Shown here: in pieces, positions 36,091 through 45,002 of the stretch | Position numbering within the stretch: position 1 is the first letter of the stretch | Layout: every line of letters starts with the position of its first letter | Source of the DNA: UBA11524 sp964464815 | Lineage (GTDB): Bacteria; Bacillota; Clostridia; Christensenellales; Aristaeellaceae | DNA length: 64,000 bases | Reading direction: 5' to 3' | Assembly (NCBI GenBank): GCA_964464815.1 | Contig: CAYXHF010000001.1 | Location: 124,001 to 188,000 of the forward strand | Notes under the pieces: model-generated | Database searches by the model: none | Told to the model about the DNA's origin: nothing | Seen by the model: the letters and a program-made list of their open reading frames with translations, nothing else | Program-made: the position numbers and the translations under genes

Positions 36091-37221
36091 TTATTTTGCG
36101 CTGCACTCCGCGTGGATTTCCTCCAGGAAGCGCGTAATCGGCAGATGCTGCGGGCAGGCGCGCTCGCACTTGCGGCAGTGGATGCACTGGGAGGCATCCG
36201 CATGATCGGCAACGATGTGTGCATAGCCATCCGCAAAGGAGCTATCCGCACGGAGCATTGCGCCATCATAGCCCTGGAAAATGCGCGGAATCTGGACGCC
36301 CTTGGGGCACGGCTGGCAGTACTTGCAGCCGGTGCAGCGCGTCTTCGTGCGCGACAGGTACGTTTCCTTCACCTGGCGATAAAGGGCCATTTCGTCCTCC
36401 GTCAGGGTAGGACGCTCCGTCAGATCGAAGATTCGCAGGTTGTCCGTCACCTGCTCCCAGGTGCTCATGCCGCTGAGAATCGTGACGACCTCCGGCATCG
36501 TGTAGAGATAGCGGAAGCCCCATTCCACCGGGCTACGCTTCTCCGGATATGCCTGATAGACGCCACGCACGTCCTCCGGCGGATTCGCCAGTAGGCCGCC
36601 ACGCAGCGGCTCCATGATGACCACACCCACGCCGAGACGGCCGGCCTCGCGGATGCCCTCGAGGGTGGCCTGATTCTCGTCATCCAGAATGTTCATCTGC
36701 ACCTGACACATGCCCCACTTATCCCAATCATGCAGGATGCGCAGGAATGCCTGTGCATCGTCATGGAAGGAGAAGCCGGGATAGCGAATCTTGCCCTGCG
36801 CAAGCGCATCGGCATAGAAGCCCTTGTAGTCCAGCTCGTTCATCTTATCCAGCGCCGGGCCATTCATCGCATGCAGGATGTAGAAGTCCACATACTCCAC
36901 GTCCAGCTTCTTCAGCTGTTCATCCAGCAGGCGCATCATGTCCTCATGCGTGTTGACGTTCCAGATGGGCAGCTTGGTGGTCAAAATGACCTTCTCACGG
37001 TAGCCATCCTTGAGTGCCTTGCCGACAATGATTTCGCTTTCGCCATTGTGATAGGGATACGCCGTGTCGATGTAGCGAACGCCGTTATCAATGGCGTGGC
37101 GCACCATGCGGATAGCTTCGGGTTCGTCGATTTTTCCATCGGGCGTCGTCGGAAAGCGCATGCAGCCAAAGCCAAGCATGGAGCTTTCCCGGTCGATGGT
37201 CGGGAATGTGGTGGTAAGCAT
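36091..37221 (-). CDS. Aldo/keto reductase with C-terminal ferredoxin domain
   Basis: 376 residues. An aldo/keto reductase barrel (about 1-275) with D/Y of the tetrad in YIDTAYPYHNGE and a strand TKLPIWNV holding the Lys, then a C-terminal two-cluster segment CTGCKYCQPCPKG and CIHCRKCERACPQ. This fusion is common in anaerobic Bacillota; substrate unknown. AAAGGAGG lies 7 nt before ATG 37221. It follows a TetR-type gene by 22 nt and is the last gene of the leftward unit; the regulator may control it. Confidence 0.93.
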   Translation of the reverse strand: MLTTTFPTIDRESSMLGFGCMRFPTTPDGKIDEPEAIRMVRHAIDNGVRYIDTAYPYHNGESEIIVGKALKDGYREKVILTTKLPIWNVNTHEDMMRLLDEQLKKLDVEYVDFYILHAMNGPALDKMNELDYKGFYADALAQGKIRYPGFSFHDDAQAFLRILHDWDKWGMCQVQMNILDDENQATLEGIREAGRLGVGVVIMEPLRGGLLANPPEDVRGVYQAYPEKRSPVEWGFRYLYTMPEVVTILSGMSTWEQVTDNLRIFDLTERPTLTEDEMALYRQVKETYLSRTKTRCTGCKYCQPCPKGVQIPRIFQGYDGAMLRADSSFADGYAHIVADHADASQCIHCRKCERACPQHLPITRFLEEIHAECSAK

Positions 37222-37243
37222 CGTTCATCCTCCTTTTGGTATG

Positions 37244-37822
37244 TTACTGTAGTTTCAACTGGTCTTCCAGCCCCATCATTTTCACAGCGGCGGTATAGCA
37301 TTCTTTTACAATGCTGATAAGGTAGCGTTCGTCCTGACAGGGGCTATATTTTGTGGCGATACATGTCGCCAGACCATGCACAAAGAGCCATGTGCGCTCA
37401 AAAAACTGGAGCGCCGTTTCACCGTCCAATGTCGTCTGTTTTTGGATAATGTTGAAAATCAGGTCGAAGTTTGTTTTCGTAATGCTATCGCTTTCGCTGG
37501 AACGGTCGCGCATGAACAAAAACTTGAACAGCTCCGGCTCATCGCGGGAAAACAGCAGATACGTCAGGCAAAGCTGGATGTAGGGCGTGGGCGCGTCCTG
37601 AATGTCGGCCTCGGCTTTTTCCTGAAATTGCCGGGAGGCAAAGATAATCAGCTCACGGTACAATTCATCCATGCTTTCAAACAGACGGAAAATCGGCTGT
37701 GTCGAGCCGCCCAGTTCCCGGGCAACGGCGCGCGCATTCAGGGCTGCGATGCCGTTTTTGCGTACCAGCTGATAAGCTGCGTTCAGCACAATCTCACGGG
37801 TAAATCGAATCGTTGGGGGCAT
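37244..37822 (-). CDS. TetR-family transcriptional regulator
   Basis: 192 residues. The N-terminal helix-turn-helix covers FTREIVLNAAYQLVRKNG, AARAVARELGG-like spacing (NARAVARELGG) and STQPIFRLFESMDELYRELI; the ligand domain is helical. Start ATG 37822 is preferred over ATG 37828, which is only 2 nt from AAGGAGG. It lies 29 nt after rodA in the same direction, so it can be read from the wall operon as well as from a promoter of its own, which I do not see. Confidence 0.88.
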   Translation of the reverse strand: MPPTIRFTREIVLNAAYQLVRKNGIAALNARAVARELGGSTQPIFRLFESMDELYRELIIFASRQFQEKAEADIQDAPTPYIQLCLTYLLFSRDEPELFKFLFMRDRSSESDSITKTNFDLIFNIIQKQTTLDGETALQFFERTWLFVHGLATCIATKYSPCQDERYLISIVKECYTAAVKMMGLEDQLKLQ

Positions 37823-37851
37823 GAACATGTCCTCCTTACAGGAAAGGGACG

Positions 37852-39051
37852 TCAGGTATATCGTTTATAGCTGCTGTGGAATTTGCGGCTGCTGTCAATC
37901 TGCGTCAGCGAACGATTCTTCGTCACATTCAGCACCAGTGCGACACCGCCGATGTTCGTGACCATGTTCGAGCCGCCGTAGGAGAGGAACGGCAAGGGAA
38001 TGCCAGTAATGGGCAGGCGCCCCAACGTCATGCCGATGTTCTCAAACACGTGGAACAGCAGCATGCCCATTACGCCGATGATGATGAGCATGCCCTGACG
38101 GTCGTAGGTATAACGCGCCAGATACAGCATGCGCAGGATGATGGCCAGATACCACAGCACGATGATGGAGCAGCCGACAAAGCCCGTCGCCTCGCCGATG
38201 GTGGCAAAGATGAAGTCCGTCCAGTCAGCCGGAACGTAGTTCAGCTGGCTCATCGAGCCGTCCACGAAGCTGCCAATGCCGGTCAAGCCGCCTGCACCGA
38301 TGGTCATCTGGCTCTGGCGCATCTGATAGGCGTCGCCCTGCGGGGACAATTCCGGGTTCATGAAGGCGACGATTCGCGCCAGACGGTAGTCATCACTGCC
38401 CGTGGCAATCATGAAGCCATACAGTGCCAACAGAGCGAAAATCACAACGAGTGCCATGCTGATCAGCAAACGCCAGCGAACATTTGCGAACAGCAGCATG
38501 CACGCAAAGGCGAAGGCGATAACGATGGCCGAGCCGGTTTCGCCGGAGAAGAAAATAATCGCGCAGGGAACAGCGAGCAGCAGCATGATTTCCATGAAAT
38601 CACGTCCCGTGCTCATCGGATGCTCCGATTGGCTCAATCGCTGTGCCAGCATCAATATCATGGCCAGCTTAATGAACTCGGAGGGCTGAATGGTCATGTC
38701 CCAAATGATGTCCAGCCACGCCTTCACGCCTTCTGCACGGTTGAAGACCCACACGACCAGCACCAGCACGGTCGAGCCGACATACATCGTGCGCGTAAAG
38801 CGGCGAATCAGGTGATAGGGGCAGAGAAGGATAACGGTCATGACCACGGGCGCAAGCACCAGCACGAAGAAGCACTGCTTGAGCGTGGAGGAGGATTCCA
38901 GGATGTGTCCCAGCAGGTTTGTTGCCGTTGAATCAATCGAGTAGGTCGCCACGCACACGGCGTAGATGCCCACAAAGCAAAGGCCGAATACCAGCAGAAT
39001 CAGCGGAACGTCAATGTGCGCACGGGAGCGCTTATTGGCATCAGCAATCAT
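37852..39051 (-). CDS. rodA: RodA/FtsW-type SEDS glycosyltransferase
   Basis: 399-residue polytopic peptidoglycan glycan polymerase, about ten helices. WDMTIQPSEFIKLAMILMLA, FFSGETGSAIVI and ITGIPLPFLSYGGSNMVTN are SEDS hallmarks. It sits in the mre cluster with class B PBP2, its transpeptidase partner, so the RodA role in side-wall growth is more likely than FtsW. AAAGGAGG lies 9 nt before ATG 39051, which overlaps the end of minD. Confidence 0.93.
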   Translation of the reverse strand: MIADANKRSRAHIDVPLILLVFGLCFVGIYAVCVATYSIDSTATNLLGHILESSSTLKQCFFVLVLAPVVMTVILLCPYHLIRRFTRTMYVGSTVLVLVVWVFNRAEGVKAWLDIIWDMTIQPSEFIKLAMILMLAQRLSQSEHPMSTGRDFMEIMLLLAVPCAIIFFSGETGSAIVIAFAFACMLLFANVRWRLLISMALVVIFALLALYGFMIATGSDDYRLARIVAFMNPELSPQGDAYQMRQSQMTIGAGGLTGIGSFVDGSMSQLNYVPADWTDFIFATIGEATGFVGCSIIVLWYLAIILRMLYLARYTYDRQGMLIIIGVMGMLLFHVFENIGMTLGRLPITGIPLPFLSYGGSNMVTNIGGVALVLNVTKNRSLTQIDSSRKFHSSYKRYT

Positions 39052-39865
39052 GACGGAATGCCTCCTTTCGTCCATGATGGAACAGGCGTTGCAGGAGCGA
39101 TTCCTTCTGGCCGTAGTTCGGCAGGGGAATGTCCTTCTCCGGATTCAGCATGCGCCAGGCAATGCGCAAAATGGCGCGTGTGCCTTCGCTCTGGCCGTCC
39201 ATAACGCTGCGGTGCTTGAGCAGCGCCCGGTAAATTTCCGGGTCCTCCGGCACCTCGCCCAAAAGCGGCAAATCCAGCGTGATGGCCACGGTCATGGCGC
39301 TGTACATATCGCCACGGCGGATGTAATCGGGATTCAGGCGATTGACAATCACGCGGATGTTCTCAATGCCCTTTTTGCGCAGGACGCCCGTGGTGCGCTC
39401 CACATTGCGGATGCAGACGTCATCAGGCGTGCAGACCAGAATGGCCTCGTCAATTTCGTTATTGAGCAGGCCGCGCAGGCTGCGTTCAATGCCAGCGGGT
39501 GCGTCGATGAGCACCACGTCAAAGCTGGCCTTCAGTGCGCGGATGATTTTGCGGAAAATCTTCGCATCCAGCTCCTTGGCACGAGCAAACTGACTGGCCG
39601 GGAGCAGGGAAAGCGTGGGCGCGGTATCCGGCTGCGGCACAACAAGTGCGTCCTCTAGCGGACAGACGCCACTGGCAACATCCAGAATGTCAAACACAAT
39701 GCAGTTCTGCACGCCCAGCAGAACATCTTGATCGCGCAGGCCAATATCGGCATCCACGATGCAGACGCGGTGGCCGTCGCGGGCGATTTCCAGCCCCAGG
39801 CTGGCGGAGAGGGTGCTTTTACCCACTCCGCCTTTGCCAGAGGCAATAATCCAAGCTGTACCCAT
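39041..39865 (-). CDS. minD: Septum site-determining ATPase MinD
   Basis: 274 residues, deviant Walker A SGKGGVGKST near the N-terminus, CIVDADIGLRDQDVLLG, and VLIDAPAGIE. The C-terminus has an amphipathic LLQRLFHHGRK stretch resembling the MinD membrane-targeting helix. In clostridia minD usually lies between minC and minE; here neither is present: pbp2 ends 22 nt upstream and rodA overlaps the end. ATG 39865 is 14 nt from GGAGG, a long spacing. It could be a MinD/ParA-like protein with another partner. Confidence 0.85.
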   Translation of the reverse strand: MGTAWIIASGKGGVGKSTLSASLGLEIARDGHRVCIVDADIGLRDQDVLLGVQNCIVFDILDVASGVCPLEDALVVPQPDTAPTLSLLPASQFARAKELDAKIFRKIIRALKASFDVVLIDAPAGIERSLRGLLNNEIDEAILVCTPDDVCIRNVERTTGVLRKKGIENIRVIVNRLNPDYIRRGDMYSAMTVAITLDLPLLGEVPEDPEIYRALLKHRSVMDGQSEGTRAILRIAWRMLNPEKDIPLPNYGQKESLLQRLFHHGRKEAFRHDC

Positions 39866-39887
39866 GTTGGTGTGCGTATCCTCCTTA

Positions 39888-42494
39888 TTATGGAGCAAGG
39901 GTGTTACCAATCGGCAGATCATAGATCACCGTGGTTTTCTCCGTTTCGGGGAAGTACCAGTTCAGGAAGTCCTTCGCGGCGTAGGAACACATGGCGCCGG
40001 AATATCCATGCGGCACAAAGACAACAATGGCAATGTCGGGTTTGTCATATGGTGCAAAGCACACGAACCAGCCGTTGTTCTCCAGGTCAATCTGGTTAAC
40101 CTGCGCTGTACCTGTTTTTGCGGCGATTTGCTCCTGCCATTTGAAGTCGCGCCAGTAGTTCTTTGCCGTACCGGTGTCGTCCGTAACGCCCTTCATGCCG
40201 GTGCGAATCAGCGCCATGTAGCTTTGAGCGGTTTCGGATTCACCGACCAGGTCGTTAACCAGCACAGGGTCGCGTTTGGACAGAATCTCGCCTTCGGGCG
40301 AAATGATGGAATCGACGATGGAGACGTTATAGACCTTACCGCCGTTAGCCACCGCCGCAACGTAGCGGGCAACCGCAATCGGCGTGACGGTCGTAACCGA
40401 CTGACCAATGGCCGTCAGAATTGTTTGCGATCCGCCCCACTTAATATCGTTCATGTAGTTATACGTATCAGTAATGACGGAGTTGGAATAAACCATCGTG
40501 CGCGGCATATTCAATTCTTCCATCAGAATGGTACGCATGTTATCCACCCAGGACGATTCAGGGTAGGCAACTGCCATATCCATCAGGCGCTTGGCGCACG
40601 TGGACAGGCGCTCATCGTCATACTCCATGCCACGGGACGCACCGCACTTTCTCAGATGCGATTTGATGGCGTTGAAAACGATAATCGGGCGCGAGGTATC
40701 CTGATCCGCTTCGCTGACGGACTTCGTGGGATCGTACAGGGTGTTCTGGCTGCCGACAACGCTGCGCACTTCGCCCGGCAGGTCAATACCGGTCTTGCTT
40801 GTCAGGCCGAATTCGGCGGCGTACTGATACAGACGCGTTTCACCCAGACGGCTGCCACATTCATAGAAGAAGTAGTTGCAGGAGTTGGACAGACCCTCGA
40901 CAATCGTCTGATAGTAATGCTGGCTGCGGTAGCCCGTGGAAATCCAGCACTTCGGCGCGGTGGAAAGGTCGGAGTTGTACTGGGTGAAGTAGCCCATGTC
41001 GGAAATCATTTCCGTGGGCTGCAATTCACCGGAGTCCAGTGCGCCAAAGCCAGTCACCATCTTGAAAATAGAACCGGGTGTGGCACGCGAACCGATGGCA
41101 TAGTTCAGCATCAGGTTGCGGTCATCCGACAGAATTGCACGTGCCTCTGCGCCACCGGCGACCAGCGAGTTCAGGTCGTAGGTCGGGAAGTTTGCCATTG
41201 CACGCACGCGGCATTCCATATCCAACACGACCATAACGCCATGCTCGGCCAGCTCCAGGGGATAATGCTCCCAGTCGTAGGTGGCAATCAGCTGACGGTT
41301 TTCTTCCAGCCACTTGTTGGAGACCATCAGCGATTCCTGCTTGTCGCGAATGCGCGCCACGTTGTCCGCAATGGCACGCTCGGCTACCTTCTGGTAGTTG
41401 GCATCCAGCGTAAGCTTGACGTTGTTACCATCCGACGGCTCGGTGTAGGACAGCTCACGCACGATTTTAGACCAGTTGTTTCTTTCCACCACACGGCTTC
41501 CCTTGCGCAGGGAGCTGTTCTGGGTCAGCCAGTCCTCCATGGAGGACTCAATGCCGTCACGGCCGATGGTGTCGTTGTAGCTGTAGCCCTTGGCTTGCAG
41601 GGTCAGCCACATGCTGCGGGAAGGAATCTTACCGATATAACCAATGACCTGCGCCGCCAGCGTTTGCTGGGGATAGACACGCTGGGTGTCTTCGGAAATG
41701 TCCATGCCGGGCAGCATCATCGACTTCGTTTCAATTTCCGTCACCGTTTCATACGGCACGTTTTTGGCAATCGTGATGGGCAGGGAGTTATACAGGTTCA
41801 TCTGCATTTCGGAGAAGACGGCCATGACCTTGAGCATTGTCTCCTCGTCCACCAAAAGGCAGGTGACGTAGCCGTTGTCGTCGCCGTACTTTTCGATGTA
41901 CGCAGCGCGAACCTCGGCCTCCTCCTCGACGGAATTGACCATGCGATAGCGGTGCTTGAGCGTAATCAGACAATCCTCCGCCGTGATGTTGGAGGTCTTG
42001 CCAGCGGTGACGTAGTTATTGGAACGCCACTGCTTTTCGCGCGTTTGCAACGTCGCATCTGACACGCCCGAACCGAAGTTGAACTGCCATTCACCGGTTT
42101 CCTCGTTGCGTTCAATGACGTAGCTGAAGGCCAGCTCGTTGCCATTGCGCTCGATGATTTCCAGCGTGTCGATAATGGACTGGCTGTACGCCTTGTATTT
42201 TGCGGACGTGCTTTCGCTGGCATCCTTATAGAACGTGACGTTGTAGACCATTTCGTCCGTTGCCAGAAGCACGGAGTTCTTGTCGGTGATATTGCCACGC
42301 TTGCCACGCAGGGGAATGGTTTTGGTTCGCGTTGATTCCGTTTTGGCGGCGTATTCCTCACTGTTTTGCAATTGCAGGGAGACAAGGCCACCAAAGAGAT
42401 AAACGAACATCAGGAACAGAAGGATGATAAAAACGATGAAGCGTCCACGAACCTGATCCGGTGCGCGTCCGTTGTCCTGCTGGTACTGATTCAA
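39888..42494 (-). CDS. mrdA: Class B penicillin-binding protein 2 (elongation)
   Basis: 868-residue transpeptidase partner of RodA. A short cytoplasmic N-terminus, one membrane helix (FIVFIILLFLMFVYLFGG), a long pedestal domain with RGKRGNITDKN, then the transpeptidase: S475-x-x-K in PGSIFKMV, SNSCNYFFYECG for the SxN motif, and AAKTGTAQV for KTG. TTG 42494 is taken as the start: AAAGGAGG ends 7 nt upstream, whereas the ATG at 42512 precedes that site and would encode it. The gap to mreD is unusually large (253 nt) and holds the RNA candidate. Confidence 0.93.
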   Translation of the reverse strand: MNQYQQDNGRAPDQVRGRFIVFIILLFLMFVYLFGGLVSLQLQNSEEYAAKTESTRTKTIPLRGKRGNITDKNSVLLATDEMVYNVTFYKDASESTSAKYKAYSQSIIDTLEIIERNGNELAFSYVIERNEETGEWQFNFGSGVSDATLQTREKQWRSNNYVTAGKTSNITAEDCLITLKHRYRMVNSVEEEAEVRAAYIEKYGDDNGYVTCLLVDEETMLKVMAVFSEMQMNLYNSLPITIAKNVPYETVTEIETKSMMLPGMDISEDTQRVYPQQTLAAQVIGYIGKIPSRSMWLTLQAKGYSYNDTIGRDGIESSMEDWLTQNSSLRKGSRVVERNNWSKIVRELSYTEPSDGNNVKLTLDANYQKVAERAIADNVARIRDKQESLMVSNKWLEENRQLIATYDWEHYPLELAEHGVMVVLDMECRVRAMANFPTYDLNSLVAGGAEARAILSDDRNLMLNYAIGSRATPGSIFKMVTGFGALDSGELQPTEMISDMGYFTQYNSDLSTAPKCWISTGYRSQHYYQTIVEGLSNSCNYFFYECGSRLGETRLYQYAAEFGLTSKTGIDLPGEVRSVVGSQNTLYDPTKSVSEADQDTSRPIIVFNAIKSHLRKCGASRGMEYDDERLSTCAKRLMDMAVAYPESSWVDNMRTILMEELNMPRTMVYSNSVITDTYNYMNDIKWGGSQTILTAIGQSVTTVTPIAVARYVAAVANGGKVYNVSIVDSIISPEGEILSKRDPVLVNDLVGESETAQSYMALIRTGMKGVTDDTGTAKNYWRDFKWQEQIAAKTGTAQVNQIDLENNGWFVCFAPYDKPDIAIVVFVPHGYSGAMCSYAAKDFLNWYFPETEKTTVIYDLPIGNTLAP

Positions 42495-42548
42495 TCGTTG
42501 GCCTCCTTTCATAAAGAGGAAAATTGCTTCTGCCACATAATACTTTTA

Positions 42549-42706
42549 CGTCTAAAACATGGCACCGAGCATCGTGAAATTTTCGTTCTGGCAAAGCTGA
42601 GTGCAGCGAGGCGTACTGGAGGTACGCGCGAGCGGAACGAAGCAAAGCCTGACCCGGTGATGGCCGATGCGAGAAAAGGCATTGTGCGAATGACATGGTT
42701 TAGATG
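42549..42706 (+). ncRNA. Structured RNA candidate between mreD and pbp2
   Basis: A 158-nt element. Its ends pair over 13 positions with one A/G mismatch and one G-U (42549-42561 with 42694-42706). Inside: TTCGTTC (42582-42588)/GAACGAA (42635-42641); hairpin GCTG-AGTG-CAGC (42596-42607); hairpin GCGTAC-TGGAG-GTACGC (42611-42627); GCATCG (42569-42574)/CGATGC (42665-42670); and CACCG (42563-42567)/CGGTG (42655-42659), which would form a pseudoknot with the previous helix. The G-U pair and purine-rich loops (GAGAAAAGG, GCAAAGC) favour the plus strand, antisense to the wall operon. Small ORFs in it have no start site. No clear promoter or terminator. It may be the raiA-motif RNA of Bacillota, but this is a guess. 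Confidence 0.6.
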
Positions 42707-42747
42707 AAAAATAGTATAAACATCTGCGGAGGGTGCGGCGCGCCCAA

Positions 42748-43311
42748 TCAGGACGACATGGCACTGGACACAGGGGCGGAGAAGCCAAGCAAGCGGCGCA
42801 GCGGCCACATCAATACAATTGTGGCCAGCGTCGTCAGAAACACATTGCCAAGCGCCCGGAAGAGGAATTCCTGACTCATTTCGGCGTTGCTGAGGTTAAT
42901 GTAAATCAGCTTGACGGCCTCAAAGAGCAGGGTGCTGAAAAAAGCACATAGCGGCGTGCGCAGATAAACACTGCGGTTCCGTCCTCTGCGGTGGTTGGAC
43001 ATTTCATACTGCAAGCGTGCGGCGCTTTTGTCGGTGAAGAACAGCGACATCAGCAGGGCACAAATGGGATAGAACACCAGATTCAGCAGCGGCACACCCG
43101 GTAGCATCGTTTCCATCAAAATGCCATAGAAGGCACCCGTCCAAAAGGCACGGTGGCGGTTATAGCCAACGATAATGACGGAAAGAATGATGAGCAGCAG
43201 GTGAATGGTGCATTCGCCAATCGCCAGATAGTTCATCACGGTCACATGCAACAAATAACCGATGAACACCACCAGCATCAGGCGCAGCTGTCGCCAGAGT
43301 GTATAACGCAC
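42748..43311 (-). CDS. mreD: Rod shape-determining protein MreD
   Basis: 187-residue membrane protein with five or six helices (LMLVVFIGYLLHVTVMNYL, IHLLLIILSVIIVGY). Sequence conservation in MreD is low, so identity rests on hydropathy and on position directly after mreC. Starts at GTG 43311, with GGGAGGAA formed by the last codons of mreC. Part of the elongasome membrane scaffold. Confidence 0.88.
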   Translation of the reverse strand: MRYTLWRQLRLMLVVFIGYLLHVTVMNYLAIGECTIHLLLIILSVIIVGYNRHRAFWTGAFYGILMETMLPGVPLLNLVFYPICALLMSLFFTDKSAARLQYEMSNHRRGRNRSVYLRTPLCAFFSTLLFEAVKLIYINLSNAEMSQEFLFRALGNVFLTTLATIVLMWPLRRLLGFSAPVSSAMSS

Positions 43312-43314
43312 GGC

Positions 43315-44949
43315 TTATTCCTCCCAAACCATATCATCCGGGCGCAGCGTCGCGGCAGGCACCGGCGTGGGGGTCGGCGTCATCGTGGGCGTTGCCGTCG
43401 GATTGAGCAAGGTGGAGTTGTACTCATACACCGTCGGACGCGGCGTGGGCACGGGCGAAACCGTGGGCGTGGCGCTGGGCGTAGGAGACGGCGTAGGCGT
43501 TGGGGTAATGCTGGGTTCGGCAGACGGCGTCGCCGTGGCGCCAAACATCATGGTCGAACCAATCTTGAGCGTCGGGTAGGGACGTGCGGTCACCAGCGGC
43601 ACATACTCGTTGTAGATGGCGGTGGTGTCGCGGCCCTCAATGGCCTCTGCCTCCGGCTTGTAGCGCAGGACAATCACGTATTCCAGGTGCTGGAAGTCGG
43701 CCTGCGGCTCAATGACGACGTACTGCTTGTTTTCCTCCATGCCACGGGTCGATTCACGAACCGTGCCAATCGGGATGCCCTTGGGGAAGGAGAAGCCAAC
43801 GCCGGAGGTAATCACCTGATCACCCGGACGCGGCAGAGAGTCATCGGGCAGGTAGTACATGCGGCACAGCGCCGTGCCGTCAATGCCCAGCGTACCGCTG
43901 ATGATGCCCTGATCGCGGCTGGACTGAATCATGCCAGCAATCGAGGCGTCGGAGTCGATGATTGTGCGGACGGTGGAGGTGGTGTCATAGACCGTTTCGG
44001 TGTATCCGACCAGTGCGCCGGAAATCGTCACGGCCATGTACTGCTCCACGCCATCGCGCGAACCCTTGTTGATGGTGAAGACGGAGAAGTAGCTGCCCTG
44101 CTCCTTGGCAATCACCTGTGCGGCCAGCGGGTTCATGTTCTCGTTGGAGGCGATTTCCTCCTGCATGTTGGTGAACTGCGCCAGCTGCTTTTCCAGCTCG
44201 GCCACGCGGGCATTGCTCTGCGCCAGCTCCATGTTTTCAGACACAACGCGGTTGTATTCAGCCTCCCAGTTGGCGCGCAGACGCACCATGTAGAAGTAAT
44301 CCGCAATATCCTGCGTGATGCCCGCAAACCAGGTCTGCACCGGAGAAACGGCGGAAGAGACAATGCGCTCGGGCAATTGCAGGGCGGAATTGCCCTGATA
44401 CATCGTGCGGGAAAGCGCCATGATGCCAATAATGCCAAGCAGGCAGACGCTGATGGCCCACGTCAGGATAGCGCGCAGCACCGGATGTGTTTTCTTCTGC
44501 TTGCTCTTTTTCTCCTTGCTTTCCCGTTGCGGAACGGTGGCGCGGGAATAGCCGCGGTCAATCTGTGCGTCCTCACCTTCCTCCGGGGAAACGGTGTGCA
44601 CCGGAATCGGCTCGTCAAAGGTACGCTCGGAGGCCAGATCCTCGTCCATATAGAATTCCATGGACGGCCGTGCAGGGCGTGGCGCACGCTGCACCTGGTC
44701 TGCGTCCTCCTCATTGCCTTCCACCTGTGGGCGCGTCATGCCAAGACCGACCATGCGGATGCCGGTGGAGCTGAAGCCTTCTGTCGGATTGCTGTAATCC
44801 TCCGGCGCAGGCACGACGCCTTCCGGCTCGTCCTGCTCTGCTTCAGTGGGCAGACCGGAAATGACGCTTTCTAAATCGTCCTCAAAATAAAACCCGTCCT
44901 GACTGCTTTCGGAGGCTGTCCGTTGCTTGTCATCCTTCTGATGTGCCAT
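43315..44949 (-). CDS. mreC: Rod shape-determining protein MreC with extended tails
   Basis: 544 residues, clearly longer than usual MreC (about 280-320). A strongly acidic cytoplasmic N-terminal extension (residues 1-150, ending in a Lys-rich patch) precedes the single membrane helix (about 159-179). Then come the coiled coil (ENMELAQSNARVAELEKQLA) and the double beta-barrel core (GDQVITSGVGFSFPKGIPIG). The last 75 residues are a Thr/Pro repeat tail outside the membrane. It links MreB inside the cell to PBP2/RodA outside. A GAGGTG site lies about 11 nt before ATG 44949. Confidence 0.92.
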   Translation of the reverse strand: MAHQKDDKQRTASESSQDGFYFEDDLESVISGLPTEAEQDEPEGVVPAPEDYSNPTEGFSSTGIRMVGLGMTRPQVEGNEEDADQVQRAPRPARPSMEFYMDEDLASERTFDEPIPVHTVSPEEGEDAQIDRGYSRATVPQRESKEKKSKQKKTHPVLRAILTWAISVCLLGIIGIMALSRTMYQGNSALQLPERIVSSAVSPVQTWFAGITQDIADYFYMVRLRANWEAEYNRVVSENMELAQSNARVAELEKQLAQFTNMQEEIASNENMNPLAAQVIAKEQGSYFSVFTINKGSRDGVEQYMAVTISGALVGYTETVYDTTSTVRTIIDSDASIAGMIQSSRDQGIISGTLGIDGTALCRMYYLPDDSLPRPGDQVITSGVGFSFPKGIPIGTVRESTRGMEENKQYVVIEPQADFQHLEYVIVLRYKPEAEAIEGRDTTAIYNEYVPLVTARPYPTLKIGSTMMFGATATPSAEPSITPTPTPSPTPSATPTVSPVPTPRPTVYEYNSTLLNPTATPTMTPTPTPVPAATLRPDDMVWEE

Positions 44950-45002
44950 GACGAATCAATCACCTCTGTCTCTTTGATACGCATCATGCAAAAGCAAATG
45001 CG

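Noticed and set aside
39759..42062. 767-codon plus-strand frame opposite pbp2
   Set aside because: Antisense to all three PBP active-site motifs; no ribosome-binding site.
42509..42808. Small minus-strand ORFs in the mreD-pbp2 gap
   Set aside because: They lack ribosome-binding sites and translate paired RNA helices; the segment is better explained as structured RNA.
43367..43579. Repetitive GGCGTNGG-type sequence as a possible regulatory repeat
   Set aside because: It is the complement of the Thr/Pro tail codons of mreC.
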